NCBI GenBank assembly: GCA_017694595.1
Contig: JADIMT010000093.1
Span: 1 to 52,532, forward strand
Direction: 5' to 3'
DNA length: 52,532 nucleotides
Origin: Candidatus Ornithospirochaeta stercoripullorum
Lineage (GTDB): Bacteria > Spirochaetota > Spirochaetia > Sphaerochaetales > Sphaerochaetaceae
In this document: one piece after another, positions 26,033 to 36,112 of the stretch
Layout of the letters: each line of letters opens with the position of its first letter
Position numbering within the stretch: the first letter of the stretch is position 1
Notes under the pieces: model-generated
Databases searched by the model: none
Seen by the model: only the letters and a program-made list of their open reading frames with translations
Told to the model about the DNA's origin: nothing
Position numbers and translations under genes: made by a program

Positions 26033-26478
26033 AGCGTTCCCTCATAAAGAAGCACTTGCTTCCTTGTCCCAACAATTACAGACAGACAATAAAGTACAGT
26101 CTGCACCCATTTCCATGCCTGCCTGTGTATCTTATACCCTGACACCCTATATTCTCTATACTTTTTTTCTTTTTTTGGATAATTTTTTCCGATTTCGCCA
26201 ATCCAATGTTAATTCAGGCCTTTAAACCCATCTAACAGCTTTTTTCATGGCTGTTCCATGTCATGCTTTTGTTTTGTACAAAACTCTTCAGCATTTTGAA
26301 AAAGAGTCCTAGAGAGGCTTTAAACAAACTAAGAATTTACTCAGAACGGATTTAGCAAACAAGCAGAAACTGAAGCAATCCAAGACCAAAGCTGCTTGTC
26401 GACTGCAAAAATTATCAGCCAACAACGTTGAAAAGATAATTCTAATCACCAAGCTTTATCAGATAAAATTAATAAATA
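26033..26478. other. 446-base region without a gene
   Basis: No reading frame here looks like a gene. It must hold the promoter and leader of the minus-strand amino-acid importer. On the minus strand there are short inverted repeats (AACAGC...GCTGTT at 26234-26255, and ACTCTT...AAGAGT at 26283-26307), but I recognise no riboswitch or T-box. At the far end the last codons of the response regulator form ATTCCAA-AA-TTGGAAT. Confidence 0.5.
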
Positions 26479-28065
26479 TTATATTCCAATTTTGGAATTA
26501 TCATTAACAATCTTCTTCATGTACTCAGAAGGAGAGATACCTTCCACTTTTCTAAACACCTTAGAGAAATAGTAAATATTGGCAAAACCCAAAGCCAATG
26601 CGATATCAGCGATACGTTCCGTACGGGACGAAGCCATCAGATCCTTTGCCTTCTCAACTTTCATCTTATTAATGTAATCAATTAAGCTGATTCCCATTGT
26701 ACGCTTGAATACCTTTGACATATAACTGGGAGAGACACATGCATACGATGCGACATCACCAAGCACAATCCTCTCCATGATGTGATTCATCACAAACTCT
26801 CTGGCTTTATCAGCAACAGCTGAACCAGCCCCTGTCTTGTTGCCGAAAATGGAGAGCAAGCTGTTTTCTGTGTCATCAAGGAACTCAAGGCTTTCGGAAC
26901 GCGTCATGATGAAATCTATAGAATCGAAGATATCAGCAACCATTGCCTCCTCCTTCAGCCCGATTGCCAAAAGACCGCTGGAGAGCGCTGAACGCAGTGC
27001 TGAAACCGCGAACTCGAACTGGCTGAGACTGTGGTCAGTGGTAGCTACAGCCTGCCTGATTATCGAGAAGCATGTCTTGCAGCTTACGATATCAGCACGA
27101 GCGATTGCCGCTTCAAGCTTAGGAAAGACAGCATCCACATCAAGCGAAGCAGGAGAAAGCGTGTTCCTATCTTTTCCCAGATAGAAAGCCATCATCAAAC
27201 TTTCCATCTCATCACGCGCTTTCCTCAAATTGTCACGGCCATGGTAAACATGAGTATGCAGCAACGAGGGAGTCAACCCAGTAACCATTGCAGAGGCATC
27301 ACGTATCTTGCTCTCTGCTCGCAGAGAGACAGCTTGCCATGTCGATTCATCTACAGAAGAAGCGAAATAAAGGAGCGTACCTTCCTTGCCTGAGACTGGA
27401 ATGACCGGAAATGAAACAGAGAAGAAAGAAGGGATGATCTTGCCTGCAATATCCTGCTCCCACTCGTGCAGCTTCTTATAATCCGCAGTGCTCCATTGCT
27501 TCTCAAGGCTTGGAGATGGAAAAGTGAAGACAAGGGAGAAGAAGACAAAGTCATCGAGAAGTCCTCTCTCATATAGCATAGTTCTTGTACCCTGCGTCAC
27601 TTCACGCATGATGAAGAGATTAGCTATCGCTGATGAAATGCTTGTCTCACTCCTCTCATCATCCCTATCCCTGCCTCCGCGACGCCTCAAGCATTCACGT
27701 TCTGCTTTATCCAGAGATTTCAGGAGACGCTCACCAGTCAACTCAGTTTTCAGCAGATAATCAGAGATGCCATAGCGTATTGCTTCCTTAGCAAGGCTGA
27801 ACTCCATAAGGCTGGTGAGAATTATAAAGACGATATCGGGAAACTCCTCACTGCACTTTCCAGCCAGCGCCAATCCATCCATCACCGGCATCCTGATGTC
27901 AGTAATCACGATATCTGGATGCTCTCTCTCAATGATCGCATATGCTTCAGCTCCATTGGAGGCCGTCCCGCAGATTACAGCATCTGCATCTTCCCAGTTT
28001 ATCAGATGTCTTATCCCAGACAGGATGATCGGTTCATCATCAGCTACCAGTACTTTATATCTCAT
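26479..28065 (-). CDS. AraC-type response regulator (YesN family)
   Basis: A 528-residue transcription regulator. Residues 1-120 form a receiver domain with Asp10-11, the phospho-acceptor Asp56 (IVITDIRMP) and Lys near 107. The C-terminal 100 residues are an AraC/XylS pair of helix-turn-helices (VASYACVSPSYMSKVFKRT; IADIALALGFANIYYFSKVF). The middle is a variable linker. I start at the ATG at 28065 with GGAGAGGCGTG upstream, rather than 28092. It overlaps the kinase gene by 11 bases. YesN/YesM pairs typically control divergent carbohydrate ABC operons, here the heparinase locus. Confidence 0.92.
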   Translation of the reverse strand: MRYKVLVADDEPIILSGIRHLINWEDADAVICGTASNGAEAYAIIEREHPDIVITDIRMPVMDGLALAGKCSEEFPDIVFIILTSLMEFSLAKEAIRYGISDYLLKTELTGERLLKSLDKAERECLRRRGGRDRDDERSETSISSAIANLFIMREVTQGTRTMLYERGLLDDFVFFSLVFTFPSPSLEKQWSTADYKKLHEWEQDIAGKIIPSFFSVSFPVIPVSGKEGTLLYFASSVDESTWQAVSLRAESKIRDASAMVTGLTPSLLHTHVYHGRDNLRKARDEMESLMMAFYLGKDRNTLSPASLDVDAVFPKLEAAIARADIVSCKTCFSIIRQAVATTDHSLSQFEFAVSALRSALSSGLLAIGLKEEAMVADIFDSIDFIMTRSESLEFLDDTENSLLSIFGNKTGAGSAVADKAREFVMNHIMERIVLGDVASYACVSPSYMSKVFKRTMGISLIDYINKMKVEKAKDLMASSRTERIADIALALGFANIYYFSKVFRKVEGISPSEYMKKIVNDNSKIGI

Positions 28066-29734
28066 CACGCCTCTCCGCTTTGATACAGACAATCACTTTT
28101 GTGCCGTTGCCTTTCGCCGACTCAAAGGAAAGTCCATATTCATTGCCATAAATCAGTTTGATCCTCTCATTGATATTCCTCACTCCGACACCAGTCATAT
28201 CCGTCTTGGAATGTTTTCTCTCCCGGAAGATATTCTCCATCTCCTCCTCTGTCATACCAATACCATCATCAGCGACGGAAAGCACAAGAGAAGAATCAAT
28301 AAGCTCTGCAGCGATAGTAATAATTCCAAAGCGACCTGTCGGCTCAATACCATGAAAGATTGAATTCTCAACAAGTGGCTGCAGCGTGAATTTCTGAACG
28401 CAGTAATCCATCAGACTCTCAGGTACATCATAGACAATCTCATACATGCCCATGTATCGCACTTGCTGGATATCATCATAATCGCGGAGAAGGGAAAGCT
28501 CTTCAGAGAGCGATATCTTATCACTGCTGCCTTTCGCCATATTCCTCAGCAAAGTGGAAAGCCCCCTGCTCATTCTGGCAATGCCATCATTGCGCTGGAC
28601 TTCAGCTAAATAGTGCATCGATTCAAGCGTGTTATAGAGGAAGTGTGGATTGACTTGCATTTGCAACATGTCTATTTCCATTCGCTTCTTGTCCTCAAAG
28701 AGCTTTTCATTGCTCTTCAAGAGACTTGAGATTGAGACGCTCATAGCATTCACAGCGTGTCCAATCTGCGCAAGCTCCTTGTCACCTGCTTCGATGCTTT
28801 TATCTGTATAACCGAAATCCTTCGTATCCATCAGATACTCGATATGGCTGACAAGCTTTGAGGAAGCTTTCGTCAGATAACGCGACAACAACACTGATAT
28901 CACAACAAAAAGAAGAATGCTTGCCACGATAACAAGAAAGAAGACCGCAAGACCGGATGATGAAATAAGAGACAGCGGCATGCGTTCCTGGAACTGAATC
29001 GCGCTGCAGCCGTCTATCTCTAATGGATAGACTGTCTGGGAGTATGATGAAGAGAGAAGATGTCCAGGGATACTTTGAGGATAAGCGCCATACTCTGAAA
29101 CAATGTAGATATCATCAAAAACTTCTACAAGCGGCGTGAAAAGATCAGCAGAGAACTCTGCATAGACGTAAGCATCAGCATTTCTAACTCTGCCAAAAGC
29201 TCTGATACACAGTTCTTTAGGGTTGTTGAGCGTCTGGCCAAGACCTATGCTCACAACCACACCCGGAGGAAATGAAAGAGACTGGAATTCAGGCATTGCT
29301 GTGATCATGTCCACATCCGCAAGCGTTCCGCTACGCCAGCCTGCACGTTCAAAGAACAGCTTTCCATCGGGACTGAACACTACTATCTTGTTCAAATAGC
29401 TGGATGCACTGGAAGCCGCCATATAAGCTTCGATTCTCTGCTGAGCTTCCAGGACTGCGACAGGGGCTCCCCGCTCCTCGAGAGATGCATATTCGAAAGC
29501 ATCCGCGACGCTGCTTTCACTGCAGATCCAGCTGGTAGCATCAATAATTGAGAAAATCTCATCATTAACTTCTTTCACAGCACCATCAATCTGTTCTCGC
29601 ACAACGCTCGACGCTTCATTGTAGACTTCTCTGTTCATATAAGAAAAAAGAATCAGAATGGATGGAAACCACACTGCAAGAAAACAGATAAGAACAGATG
29701 TTATTATCCTGGCTTTCAGAGTCGATCTGCCCAA
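28055..29734 (-). CDS. Sensor histidine kinase (YesM/LytS-type)
   Basis: A membrane sensor kinase of about 559 residues. A first transmembrane helix lies at about 9-31, an extracytoplasmic sensor domain of some 230 residues follows, then a second helix (FFLVIVASILLFVVISVLL) and a HAMP-like segment. The His_kinase box is MQVNPHFLYNTLESMHYL near residue 360, and the HATPase domain has QPLVENSIFHG, ADDGIGM and GVGVRNI. I choose the TTG at 29734 because AAAGGGG lies eight bases upstream; the reading can extend to another TTG at 29776. Partner of the adjacent response regulator; divergent from the sugar ABC operon it probably senses for. Confidence 0.9.
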   Translation of the reverse strand: MGRSTLKARIITSVLICFLAVWFPSILILFSYMNREVYNEASSVVREQIDGAVKEVNDEIFSIIDATSWICSESSVADAFEYASLEERGAPVAVLEAQQRIEAYMAASSASSYLNKIVVFSPDGKLFFERAGWRSGTLADVDMITAMPEFQSLSFPPGVVVSIGLGQTLNNPKELCIRAFGRVRNADAYVYAEFSADLFTPLVEVFDDIYIVSEYGAYPQSIPGHLLSSSYSQTVYPLEIDGCSAIQFQERMPLSLISSSGLAVFFLVIVASILLFVVISVLLSRYLTKASSKLVSHIEYLMDTKDFGYTDKSIEAGDKELAQIGHAVNAMSVSISSLLKSNEKLFEDKKRMEIDMLQMQVNPHFLYNTLESMHYLAEVQRNDGIARMSRGLSTLLRNMAKGSSDKISLSEELSLLRDYDDIQQVRYMGMYEIVYDVPESLMDYCVQKFTLQPLVENSIFHGIEPTGRFGIITIAAELIDSSLVLSVADDGIGMTEEEMENIFRERKHSKTDMTGVGVRNINERIKLIYGNEYGLSFESAKGNGTKVIVCIKAERRDEI

Positions 29735-29783
29735 TTCAACTACCCCTTTGCAGAATTTTAACCTAAAACAGCGCAAAAAGGCA

Positions 29784-29823
29784 AAAATATTGCAAATTAG
29801 CTATAGCGAAAAGACAATATTTT
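29784..29823. promoter_or_regulatory. Inverted repeat between kinase gene and sugar operon
   Basis: AAAATATTG (29784-29792) and CAATATTTT (29815-29823) form a perfect 9-bp inverted repeat with a 22-base spacer, in the divergent control region. Half-site spacing of about three helical turns fits a regulator dimer, for example the YesN-type protein, but the AT-rich sequence makes chance possible. Confidence 0.35.
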
Positions 29824-29917
29824 ACCTAAAAAAGCCAAATTTCCGCATTTCTAAATGAAAAAAAACGTGGTGGAATCTTTATGTTAGCCTTAAAATAGGG
29901 GCAAAAAGGAGATAAGC

Positions 29918-31186
29918 ATGAAAAAAGCATTAACTGTTCTTCTTATCGCTCTCGTCGCACTCACAGGCCTTGTAGCTGGCGGCAGCAAGGAGAGCGCATC
30001 TAATGATGGAACAACTACTCTCACATTCGCAGTATGGGATTACGCACAGAACCCGTATCTTGCGAGAACAATAGAAGCATTCGAGGCAGCAAACCCTGGA
30101 ATCAAGATTGAAGTTCAGGACACACCAGCTGCTGACTATGTCACAAAGCTCAACACACAGCTCAATGGTGGTTCTGATGTCGACCTCTTCCTTGTAAAGG
30201 AAGCTGACAAGACAAAGACATTCTACGACAGAGGACAGCTTGCTAACCTCACTCCGTATATCGAAGCAGACGGCATCGACATGTCACAGTACAATGGAAC
30301 AGATGCTAACTTCATTTTCGATGGAAACACATATGGCTTGCCTGTAAGAACTGACCAGTATGTTCTCTTCTACAACAAGGACATCTTCGATGCAGCTAGT
30401 GTTGCATATCCATCAAACGACATGACATGGGCAGATTTCGAGGCTCTCGCAGCTCAGGTCACAATGGGTGAAGGCGCAACAAAGAAGTATGGCGCTTATT
30501 TCCATAGCTGGAATGCTTGTGTACAGAACTGGGGTGTCCAGGATGGCAAGCATACAATCATGGATGGCGAGTACTCATTCTTCAAGCCATACTATGAGAT
30601 GGTTCTCAGAATGCAGGAAGCTGGTACATGTATGTCATTTGCACAGATCCAGGCATCCGGTCTTTCCTACACAGACATCTTCGCTCAGGGACAGGTTGCT
30701 ATGCTCCCAATGGGCAGCTGGCTGATCAACACAATGGTTGCACGCAACCTCTCTGGTGAGAGTGACGTCAACTGGGGCGTTGCAGTTGTTCCACACGCAG
30801 AGGATGTACCTGCAGGATACACAGTAGGCGCAACAACACCTATCTGTATCAACAATGCAAGCAAGAACAAGGATGCTGCATGGGCATTCGCTAAGTTCCT
30901 CACAGGACCAGAAGGCGCACAGATCCTGGCTGAGAATGCACAGATTCCAGCTCTCTCAGGTGAAGGATACCTTGAGACATTCGCTTCTGTTGAAGGCATG
31001 CCAGAAGGAGTTATGGAAGGTCTGTATGCTTCACACATCTCTCCTGACCGCCCTGCTATGGACCATGTCACAGAAATCGACCAGATGCTTCTTGCAGAGC
31101 ATCAGCTCATCCTCCTCGGAGAGGAAACAGTTGATGAAGGCATTGCAAACATGAATGCAAACTATGCAAGAATCATGGGCAACTGA
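29918..31186 (+). CDS. Extracellular sugar-binding protein of the heparinase-locus ABC importer
   Basis: A 422-residue family-1 solute-binding protein. The export signal MKKALTVLLIALVALTGLVA is followed by GGSKES; the lipobox position that should be Cys is Gly (GGC codon). The mature protein has the usual layout: LTFAVWDYAQNP at the start, TWADFEALA, a hinge segment QVAMLPMGSWLINTM and AWAFAKFLTGPEGAQILA. Strong AAAAAGGAG upstream. First gene of a seven-gene operon; a terminator-like hairpin after it should leave this gene more highly expressed than the permeases. It likely binds uronic-acid-containing oligosaccharides, judged from the enzymes downstream. Confidence 0.92.
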   Translation: MKKALTVLLIALVALTGLVAGGSKESASNDGTTTLTFAVWDYAQNPYLARTIEAFEAANPGIKIEVQDTPAADYVTKLNTQLNGGSDVDLFLVKEADKTKTFYDRGQLANLTPYIEADGIDMSQYNGTDANFIFDGNTYGLPVRTDQYVLFYNKDIFDAASVAYPSNDMTWADFEALAAQVTMGEGATKKYGAYFHSWNACVQNWGVQDGKHTIMDGEYSFFKPYYEMVLRMQEAGTCMSFAQIQASGLSYTDIFAQGQVAMLPMGSWLINTMVARNLSGESDVNWGVAVVPHAEDVPAGYTVGATTPICINNASKNKDAAWAFAKFLTGPEGAQILAENAQIPALSGEGYLETFASVEGMPEGVMEGLYASHISPDRPAMDHVTEIDQMLLAEHQLILLGEETVDEGIANMNANYARIMGN

Positions 31187-31205
31187 GTCTGATAAACTTC
31201 AGAAA

Positions 31206-31231
31206 GGGCTGCGCTAATGCAGCCCTTTTTA
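31206..31231 (+). terminator. Intra-operon terminator/attenuator after the binding-protein gene
   Basis: GGGCTGC (31206-31212) and GCAGCCC (31219-31225) form a 7-bp stem followed by TTTTTA. It lies between the binding-protein and first permease genes, where partial termination raises binding-protein dosage. Confidence 0.85.
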
Positions 31232-31260
31232 CCTTAAAATACTAAAAAAGGAGTAAATAT

Positions 31261-32178
31261 ATGGCAAAAGAGAAGACCATTACCGAGAGCAAGGCAGCTT
31301 CTTCTCTCAGAAGAAAGAATGCTTTGATCGGCTACACCTTCATCCTGCCCAACTTCCTTGGTTTCGCCATTTTCATCCTCATCCCAGTCGTATTCACACT
31401 TGTACTCTCCGTCATGAAATGGGATGGATTCACAGCGATGGAATTTGTCGGTCTGGATAACTTCAAGACAATCTTCACCGATTATAGATTCTCTTCAGCA
31501 TTCTGGAAGACAATCCTATACGTTGTCTTCTCTGTAGTTCTTACACTGCTGGCATCGTTGGGACTTGCTTGTGCGTTGAATAAGAAAATCAAAGGCCGCG
31601 ATGCGTTCAGAGCTGCAATCTTCTTCCCTTATGTCGCTTCAATGATTGCTATTGGAGCTGTCTGGAAGCAGCTTTTCGAGCAGACTTATGGCCCTATCAA
31701 CAACTTTCTGAGAGGAATTGGAATCGCAAATCCTCCAGGATGGTTTGCTTCTACAGACTGGGCTATCTGGGGCGTTATCATCGTCTCAATCTGGAAATTC
31801 ATGGGTTACTACATGCTCATCTATCTTGCAGGATTGCAGGATATCCCGAACCAGCTTTACGAGGCTGCCACGCTTGATGGAGCTACAGGCTCACAGAGAT
31901 TCTTCAAGATTACGCTGCCGATGCTCACGCCTAGCACATTCTTCGTGTTCATCATGCTCACTATCAACAGCTTCAAGAGCTTTGACCTAATCTTCGCGCT
32001 CACGGAAGGCGGTCCTGGAATCAGTACGACACTGCTTGCGAACTACATCTACGACCAGACATTCAAATACTGGAACTATGGTAGCTCAGCAGCCGCATCT
32101 GTCATTCTCTTTGTAATAGTTCTCGCTGTTACAGTCATACAGTTCCGCGGTGAGAAGAAGTTCACGGATTATCTCTGA
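31261..32178 (+). CDS. Sugar ABC transporter permease (MalF/UgpA-type)
   Basis: A 305-residue inner-membrane permease with six predicted helices and a basic cytoplasmic N-terminus. The coupling motif is YEAATLDGATGSQRFFKITLPML. Landmarks NFLGFAIFILIPV and LIFALTEGGPGISTTLL are typical of the MalF-like subunit of CUT1 importers. AAAAAGGAG precedes the start. It pairs with the next gene; the ATPase (MsmX/UgpC-type, usually shared) is not encoded nearby. Confidence 0.93.
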   Translation: MAKEKTITESKAASSLRRKNALIGYTFILPNFLGFAIFILIPVVFTLVLSVMKWDGFTAMEFVGLDNFKTIFTDYRFSSAFWKTILYVVFSVVLTLLASLGLACALNKKIKGRDAFRAAIFFPYVASMIAIGAVWKQLFEQTYGPINNFLRGIGIANPPGWFASTDWAIWGVIIVSIWKFMGYYMLIYLAGLQDIPNQLYEAATLDGATGSQRFFKITLPMLTPSTFFVFIMLTINSFKSFDLIFALTEGGPGISTTLLANYIYDQTFKYWNYGSSAAASVILFVIVLAVTVIQFRGEKKFTDYL

Positions 32179-32193
32179 TAGGAGGAAAGTAAG

Positions 32194-33027
32194 ATGATGA
32201 TTGAAAAAAGAAACCCAGTAAAGACTGTACTGATTTACATCATGCTTGCCGTATTGGCAATCATTACGCTTCTTCCTCTTGTCTGGATGCTCTCCGCTTC
32301 ATTCAAGCTCTCGACAGAAGTATTCACATTCCCTATCAGATGGATTCCTGAGAAATTCCACTGGGAGAATTATGTAACAATCTGGCAGAAAATACCTCTA
32401 GGACTCTTCACATTCAACTCGTTCAAGCTCTCGATAATCATCACAGTCATCCAGCTTCTGACATCATCGTTTGCAGCTTACGGGTTCTCGAAGTGCAAGT
32501 TCCCTGGACGCAACGGACTCTTCCTCGCATATATCGCGACGATTGCTATTCCATGGCAGGTCTACATGCTTCCGCAGTACATCATGATGCAGAAGATGCA
32601 CCTTATCGATACACATCTCGCCATCATCCTCCTGCAGAGCTTCACAGCTTTCGGAGTCTTCCTTCTCAGGCAGTTCTATATTTCAATACCGAATGAGCTT
32701 CTGGAAGCTGCCAGAATCGATGGCCTCTCTGAGTATGGAACATTCGCTCGCATCGTTCTGCCTCTGACAAAGCCTGCTATGGCAACGCTTACTATCATGA
32801 GCTTCGTCACAGTATGGAACGACTACATGGGACCAATGATCTACTTCAACAGCGAGAGGACAAAGACTATACAGCTGGGAATCAGAATGTTCATAGGCCA
32901 GTATTCAGCTGAATATGGCTTGATCATGGCAACCAGCGTTATGGCAATCTTGCCAGTCCTTATAGTCTTCCTAGCTTTCCAGCGCTTCTTCGTTGAAGGC
33001 ATCGCTTCTAGCGGCCTTAAAGGATGA
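32194..33027 (+). CDS. Sugar ABC transporter permease (MalG/UgpE-type)
   Basis: A 277-residue CUT1 permease, six helices, with the coupling motif LEAARIDGLSEYGTFARIVLP and the MalG-like C-terminus FFVEGIASSGLKG. AGGAGG lies upstream of paired ATGs. It ends one base before the first lyase gene, so the operon is continuous. Partner of the preceding permease. Confidence 0.93.
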   Translation: MMIEKRNPVKTVLIYIMLAVLAIITLLPLVWMLSASFKLSTEVFTFPIRWIPEKFHWENYVTIWQKIPLGLFTFNSFKLSIIITVIQLLTSSFAAYGFSKCKFPGRNGLFLAYIATIAIPWQVYMLPQYIMMQKMHLIDTHLAIILLQSFTAFGVFLLRQFYISIPNELLEAARIDGLSEYGTFARIVLPLTKPAMATLTIMSFVTVWNDYMGPMIYFNSERTKTIQLGIRMFIGQYSAEYGLIMATSVMAILPVLIVFLAFQRFFVEGIASSGLKG

Positions 33028-33028
33028 T

Positions 33029-34936
33029 ATGCATTATTTTTACCTCAGAAATCCAATTCTGAGCATCAGGCATTGCCAGACAGATGCTGTCTGGCGTGCC
33101 CATGTTACAGAATGCGCAGACAATAGCCTCAGCAATACATTCACATTCACAGAAAAATATGAGATGGAGCGATGTGAAGCTCCCGTACACTTCGAGACTA
33201 TTGACTGGAATGCAATACCATTCGGAGATGAAGAATGGTGTTACGCTCTTAACAGACATACTTTCCTCTTAAACAACGCACTCACGTTCGCGATTACACG
33301 CGATAGAAAATATTTCGATAACTGGGTGCGCCTCTTCAGAGATTTCAACAGCCATACCAAACTCGACGAAATGACAGCAAAACGATCATGGCGCTCACTT
33401 GAGTGCGGTATCAGAGTCGAGAACTACATCAGAAGCATTGAAATATTCTCAGCGATGGGAATGATGGATGAGAATCTGCTTGAAGAACTTACTGTATTCC
33501 TCAGGAAACATAGAGATTATCTTATCTCAGAACATACAGACTTCCACCGTATTTCCAACTGGGGCGTACTGCAAGACCACGGACTCTTCCTCTCTTCCCT
33601 TTTCCTTGACGATGAAGAAAGCATGAAAGAAGCTATCAGAAGGCTGGATGAGGAGATGGCACTGCAAACGCTCTCCGATGGCATGCACTGGGAGCAGAGC
33701 AGCATGTATCATGCAGAAGTGCTGCACTGTGCCATGGATACAGTGATGATAGCTGACAGGAACAGCATAGCTATTCCTCAATCGCTAAAAGAGAACACAC
33801 ATGCTCTCGCATTGGCGCTGGGAAGGTCCTTAAGACCTGATGGGAAGTGCTATCTATTTGGAGACAGTGATGAGATTGACATGAGAGACATGATGGCAAG
33901 CGCAAGCGTCATCTTCTCTGATCCAAGCCTCTCCTACTATGCTGGGACGATTGACGATACACGTTTCTATCTTTCACATGAGTTGGACACAGTACTTCCA
34001 GAGCCAAAAAAGCCAGAAGAGCCTCTTGTCTTCATGAAATCCAGCGGAAATGCTTTTCTCACGATAGGAGAAAGAAGCGCGCTGCGCTTACATTGCGGAC
34101 TCACGGGCAGTGGACATGGACATATCGATCCATTGCATTTCGATCTCTACAGCAATGGAGAGGTCATAATCACAGATACAGGCCGCTATACATATACCTC
34201 AACAAAAGAGCGATATGCACTTAAAGGAGCCTATGGTCATAACACAATCATACTCGATGGCAAAGAGCCTGTTGAGATGTTTGACAGCTGGGCATCTACG
34301 CCACCTGCAGAGCCTGTTTTCACTGACGCGCTGACAAACGGTGCATACAGTTATCTCTCTGCGATGCATCTTGGATACAGCGGTACAGCTGTACGACGTT
34401 CCATCCTCACGCTTTCCAATCGTTTCATCATCATTGCTGATGACATCATCACAGACCAGGAAAAGAGCGTCGAGATCCTCTTCCACTTGGATGAGGGCAC
34501 AAAGATAGATGGAGACGGAAAGAGAGTCCATGTTGCCAAGAATAATGCAAAAATCACAATGCTCTTCATGCATGGCAATGCTGCAGTCTCAAGCTATCCA
34601 CTATCAAAGCGTTACAACGAAATGCTGGAGTCCCCCCTTGTCACGGTGCGAGGTACTGCAATGGAAAGAAGCACATTCATCACAGTGCTAGCGCTGGGCT
34701 CTGATGACTTCGAAGCCAATCTCATTCCGCTAAAAAAACCACTGACAGGCTTCAATGTGCCAAAGTCATATGGCATGGGGCTGATCATAAGGGATGGCGA
34801 GGATGAATATTCAGTTGCATTGATGTCTGGAGAGTATCCAGAGAAGGGCTTTATCATCAAAGCAGGAAATGCGGAAGCCTTTGGCAGGGTATTTGTCAGA
34901 AAGAATAATGAAAAAACAGTCGTACTCAAGTACTGA
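33029..34936 (+). CDS. Heparinase II/III-family polysaccharide lyase (first copy)
   Basis: A 635-residue protein with the two-part heparinase II/III architecture: an N-terminal alpha-helical toroid (about 30-330, with NWGVLQDHGLFL and WEQSSMYHAEVLH) and a C-terminal beta-sandwich from about 350, with the family signature GSGHGHIDPLHFDLYSNGEV, then DTGRYTYTS and the catalytic-region Tyr/His (AYGHNTIILDG). There is no signal peptide, so it should act in the cytoplasm on imported oligosaccharides. AAAGGA lies before the ATG at 33029. Related families (PL12, 15, 17, 21) cut heparin, alginate or other uronates; the substrate is not certain. Confidence 0.85.
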   Translation: MHYFYLRNPILSIRHCQTDAVWRAHVTECADNSLSNTFTFTEKYEMERCEAPVHFETIDWNAIPFGDEEWCYALNRHTFLLNNALTFAITRDRKYFDNWVRLFRDFNSHTKLDEMTAKRSWRSLECGIRVENYIRSIEIFSAMGMMDENLLEELTVFLRKHRDYLISEHTDFHRISNWGVLQDHGLFLSSLFLDDEESMKEAIRRLDEEMALQTLSDGMHWEQSSMYHAEVLHCAMDTVMIADRNSIAIPQSLKENTHALALALGRSLRPDGKCYLFGDSDEIDMRDMMASASVIFSDPSLSYYAGTIDDTRFYLSHELDTVLPEPKKPEEPLVFMKSSGNAFLTIGERSALRLHCGLTGSGHGHIDPLHFDLYSNGEVIITDTGRYTYTSTKERYALKGAYGHNTIILDGKEPVEMFDSWASTPPAEPVFTDALTNGAYSYLSAMHLGYSGTAVRRSILTLSNRFIIIADDIITDQEKSVEILFHLDEGTKIDGDGKRVHVAKNNAKITMLFMHGNAAVSSYPLSKRYNEMLESPLVTVRGTAMERSTFITVLALGSDDFEANLIPLKKPLTGFNVPKSYGMGLIIRDGEDEYSVALMSGEYPEKGFIIKAGNAEAFGRVFVRKNNEKTVVLKY

Positions 34937-34948
34937 AAAGGAGAGAAC

Positions 34949-36112
34949 ATGAGAGCTGAAATTACAGAAAAAGAACGTGTGAGCGCTATCAAAGAGGCTA
35001 TCACAATCATCAGAAGGAATCTTCCTGAATATACTTACAAATGCCAGGATGCTAATTCAAATGGCGGTATCTACAAACCTATAGACAACATCGAATGGAC
35101 TACTGGCTTCTGGCCCGGTGAGCTCTGGCTAAGCTATCTTGAAACCGGTGATGAGATATTTGCGCACGCAGCTGGAATCCTTGTCACAAGCTTCTATGAG
35201 AGAATAAAGAAACATATCGCAGTAGATCACCATGACATGGGCTTTCTTTACACACCATCATGTGTTGCAGCATGGATGATCAAGCGAGATGCAATGGCAC
35301 GTGAAGCAGCTTTGATGGCTGCAGATAATCTTGTCTCACGCTTCCAGGAGAAAGGCAGCTTCATACAGGCTTGGGGTGCTATGGGCGCAGATGACAACTA
35401 CCGATATATCATCGACTGCATGCTCAATCTTCCATTGCTTTACTGGGCAACAGATGAAACTGGAGATGAGAAATACAGAACAATCGCATTAAGGCATACA
35501 GCAACATGTATCGCAAACTCATTCCGTCCTGATTACTCTTCGTACCATACATTCTTCATGGATAAGGAGACTGGCAAACCTCTCAGAGGAGAGACATGCC
35601 AAGGATACAAAGCTGATTCATCATGGGCACGCGGACAAGCATGGGGCGTCTATGGCTTGGCATTGGCTTACAGGCACACAGGTGAACACTCATATCTCGA
35701 TCTCTTCGAGAAAGTCTCTGCGTATTTCATGGAGAAGCTTCCTGAAGACATGATTCCTTACTGGGACCTCATCTTCCAGTCAGGTGATGAACCAAGGGAT
35801 TCATCATCCGCTTCAATAGTAGCTTGCGGCTTCCTGGATGCTGCTGACTCATACGAAAAGCTCCAGGAGTATGACAAAGCAAGGAAGTACAGAAAAGCTG
35901 CTAAAGAACTTCTGAAAGCTGTCTATGACACATGTATGGTCCATGCCGATGAAAGCGGCATCAACGGACTTGTAAAGCATGGCACATACTCTAAGAAGAG
36001 TCCTTACAATACTTGTACTGAAGCTGGTGTTGATGAATGTGTCAGCTGGGGCGACTACTACTGGCTTGAAGCGCTTGTCCGCCTTGGCGGTACCTGGAAG
36101 AGCTGGTGGTGA
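34949..36112 (+). CDS. Unsaturated glucuronyl hydrolase (GH88 family)
   Basis: A 387-residue alpha/alpha-barrel enzyme that removes the 4,5-unsaturated uronic acid left at the non-reducing end by lyases. The two aspartates needed for hydration of the vinyl ether are visible: Asp96 in DHHDMGFLY and Asp156 in YIIDCMLNLPLL, matching Asp88/Asp149 of Bacillus UGL. QGYKADSSWARGQAW is another GH88 landmark. No signal peptide. AAAGGAG precedes the start; it follows the first lyase by 12 bases and its stop overlaps the next start. Together with the lyases this gives a full cytoplasmic path from oligosaccharide to monosaccharides. Confidence 0.93.
   Translation: MRAEITEKERVSAIKEAITIIRRNLPEYTYKCQDANSNGGIYKPIDNIEWTTGFWPGELWLSYLETGDEIFAHAAGILVTSFYERIKKHIAVDHHDMGFLYTPSCVAAWMIKRDAMAREAALMAADNLVSRFQEKGSFIQAWGAMGADDNYRYIIDCMLNLPLLYWATDETGDEKYRTIALRHTATCIANSFRPDYSSYHTFFMDKETGKPLRGETCQGYKADSSWARGQAWGVYGLALAYRHTGEHSYLDLFEKVSAYFMEKLPEDMIPYWDLIFQSGDEPRDSSSASIVACGFLDAADSYEKLQEYDKARKYRKAAKELLKAVYDTCMVHADESGINGLVKHGTYSKKSPYNTCTEAGVDECVSWGDYYWLEALVRLGGTWKSWW

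Noticed and set aside
26033-26478. Riboswitch or T-box in the leader of the amino-acid importer
   Set aside because: Short inverted repeats exist but no conserved core that I recognise; no terminator/antiterminator pair is visible.
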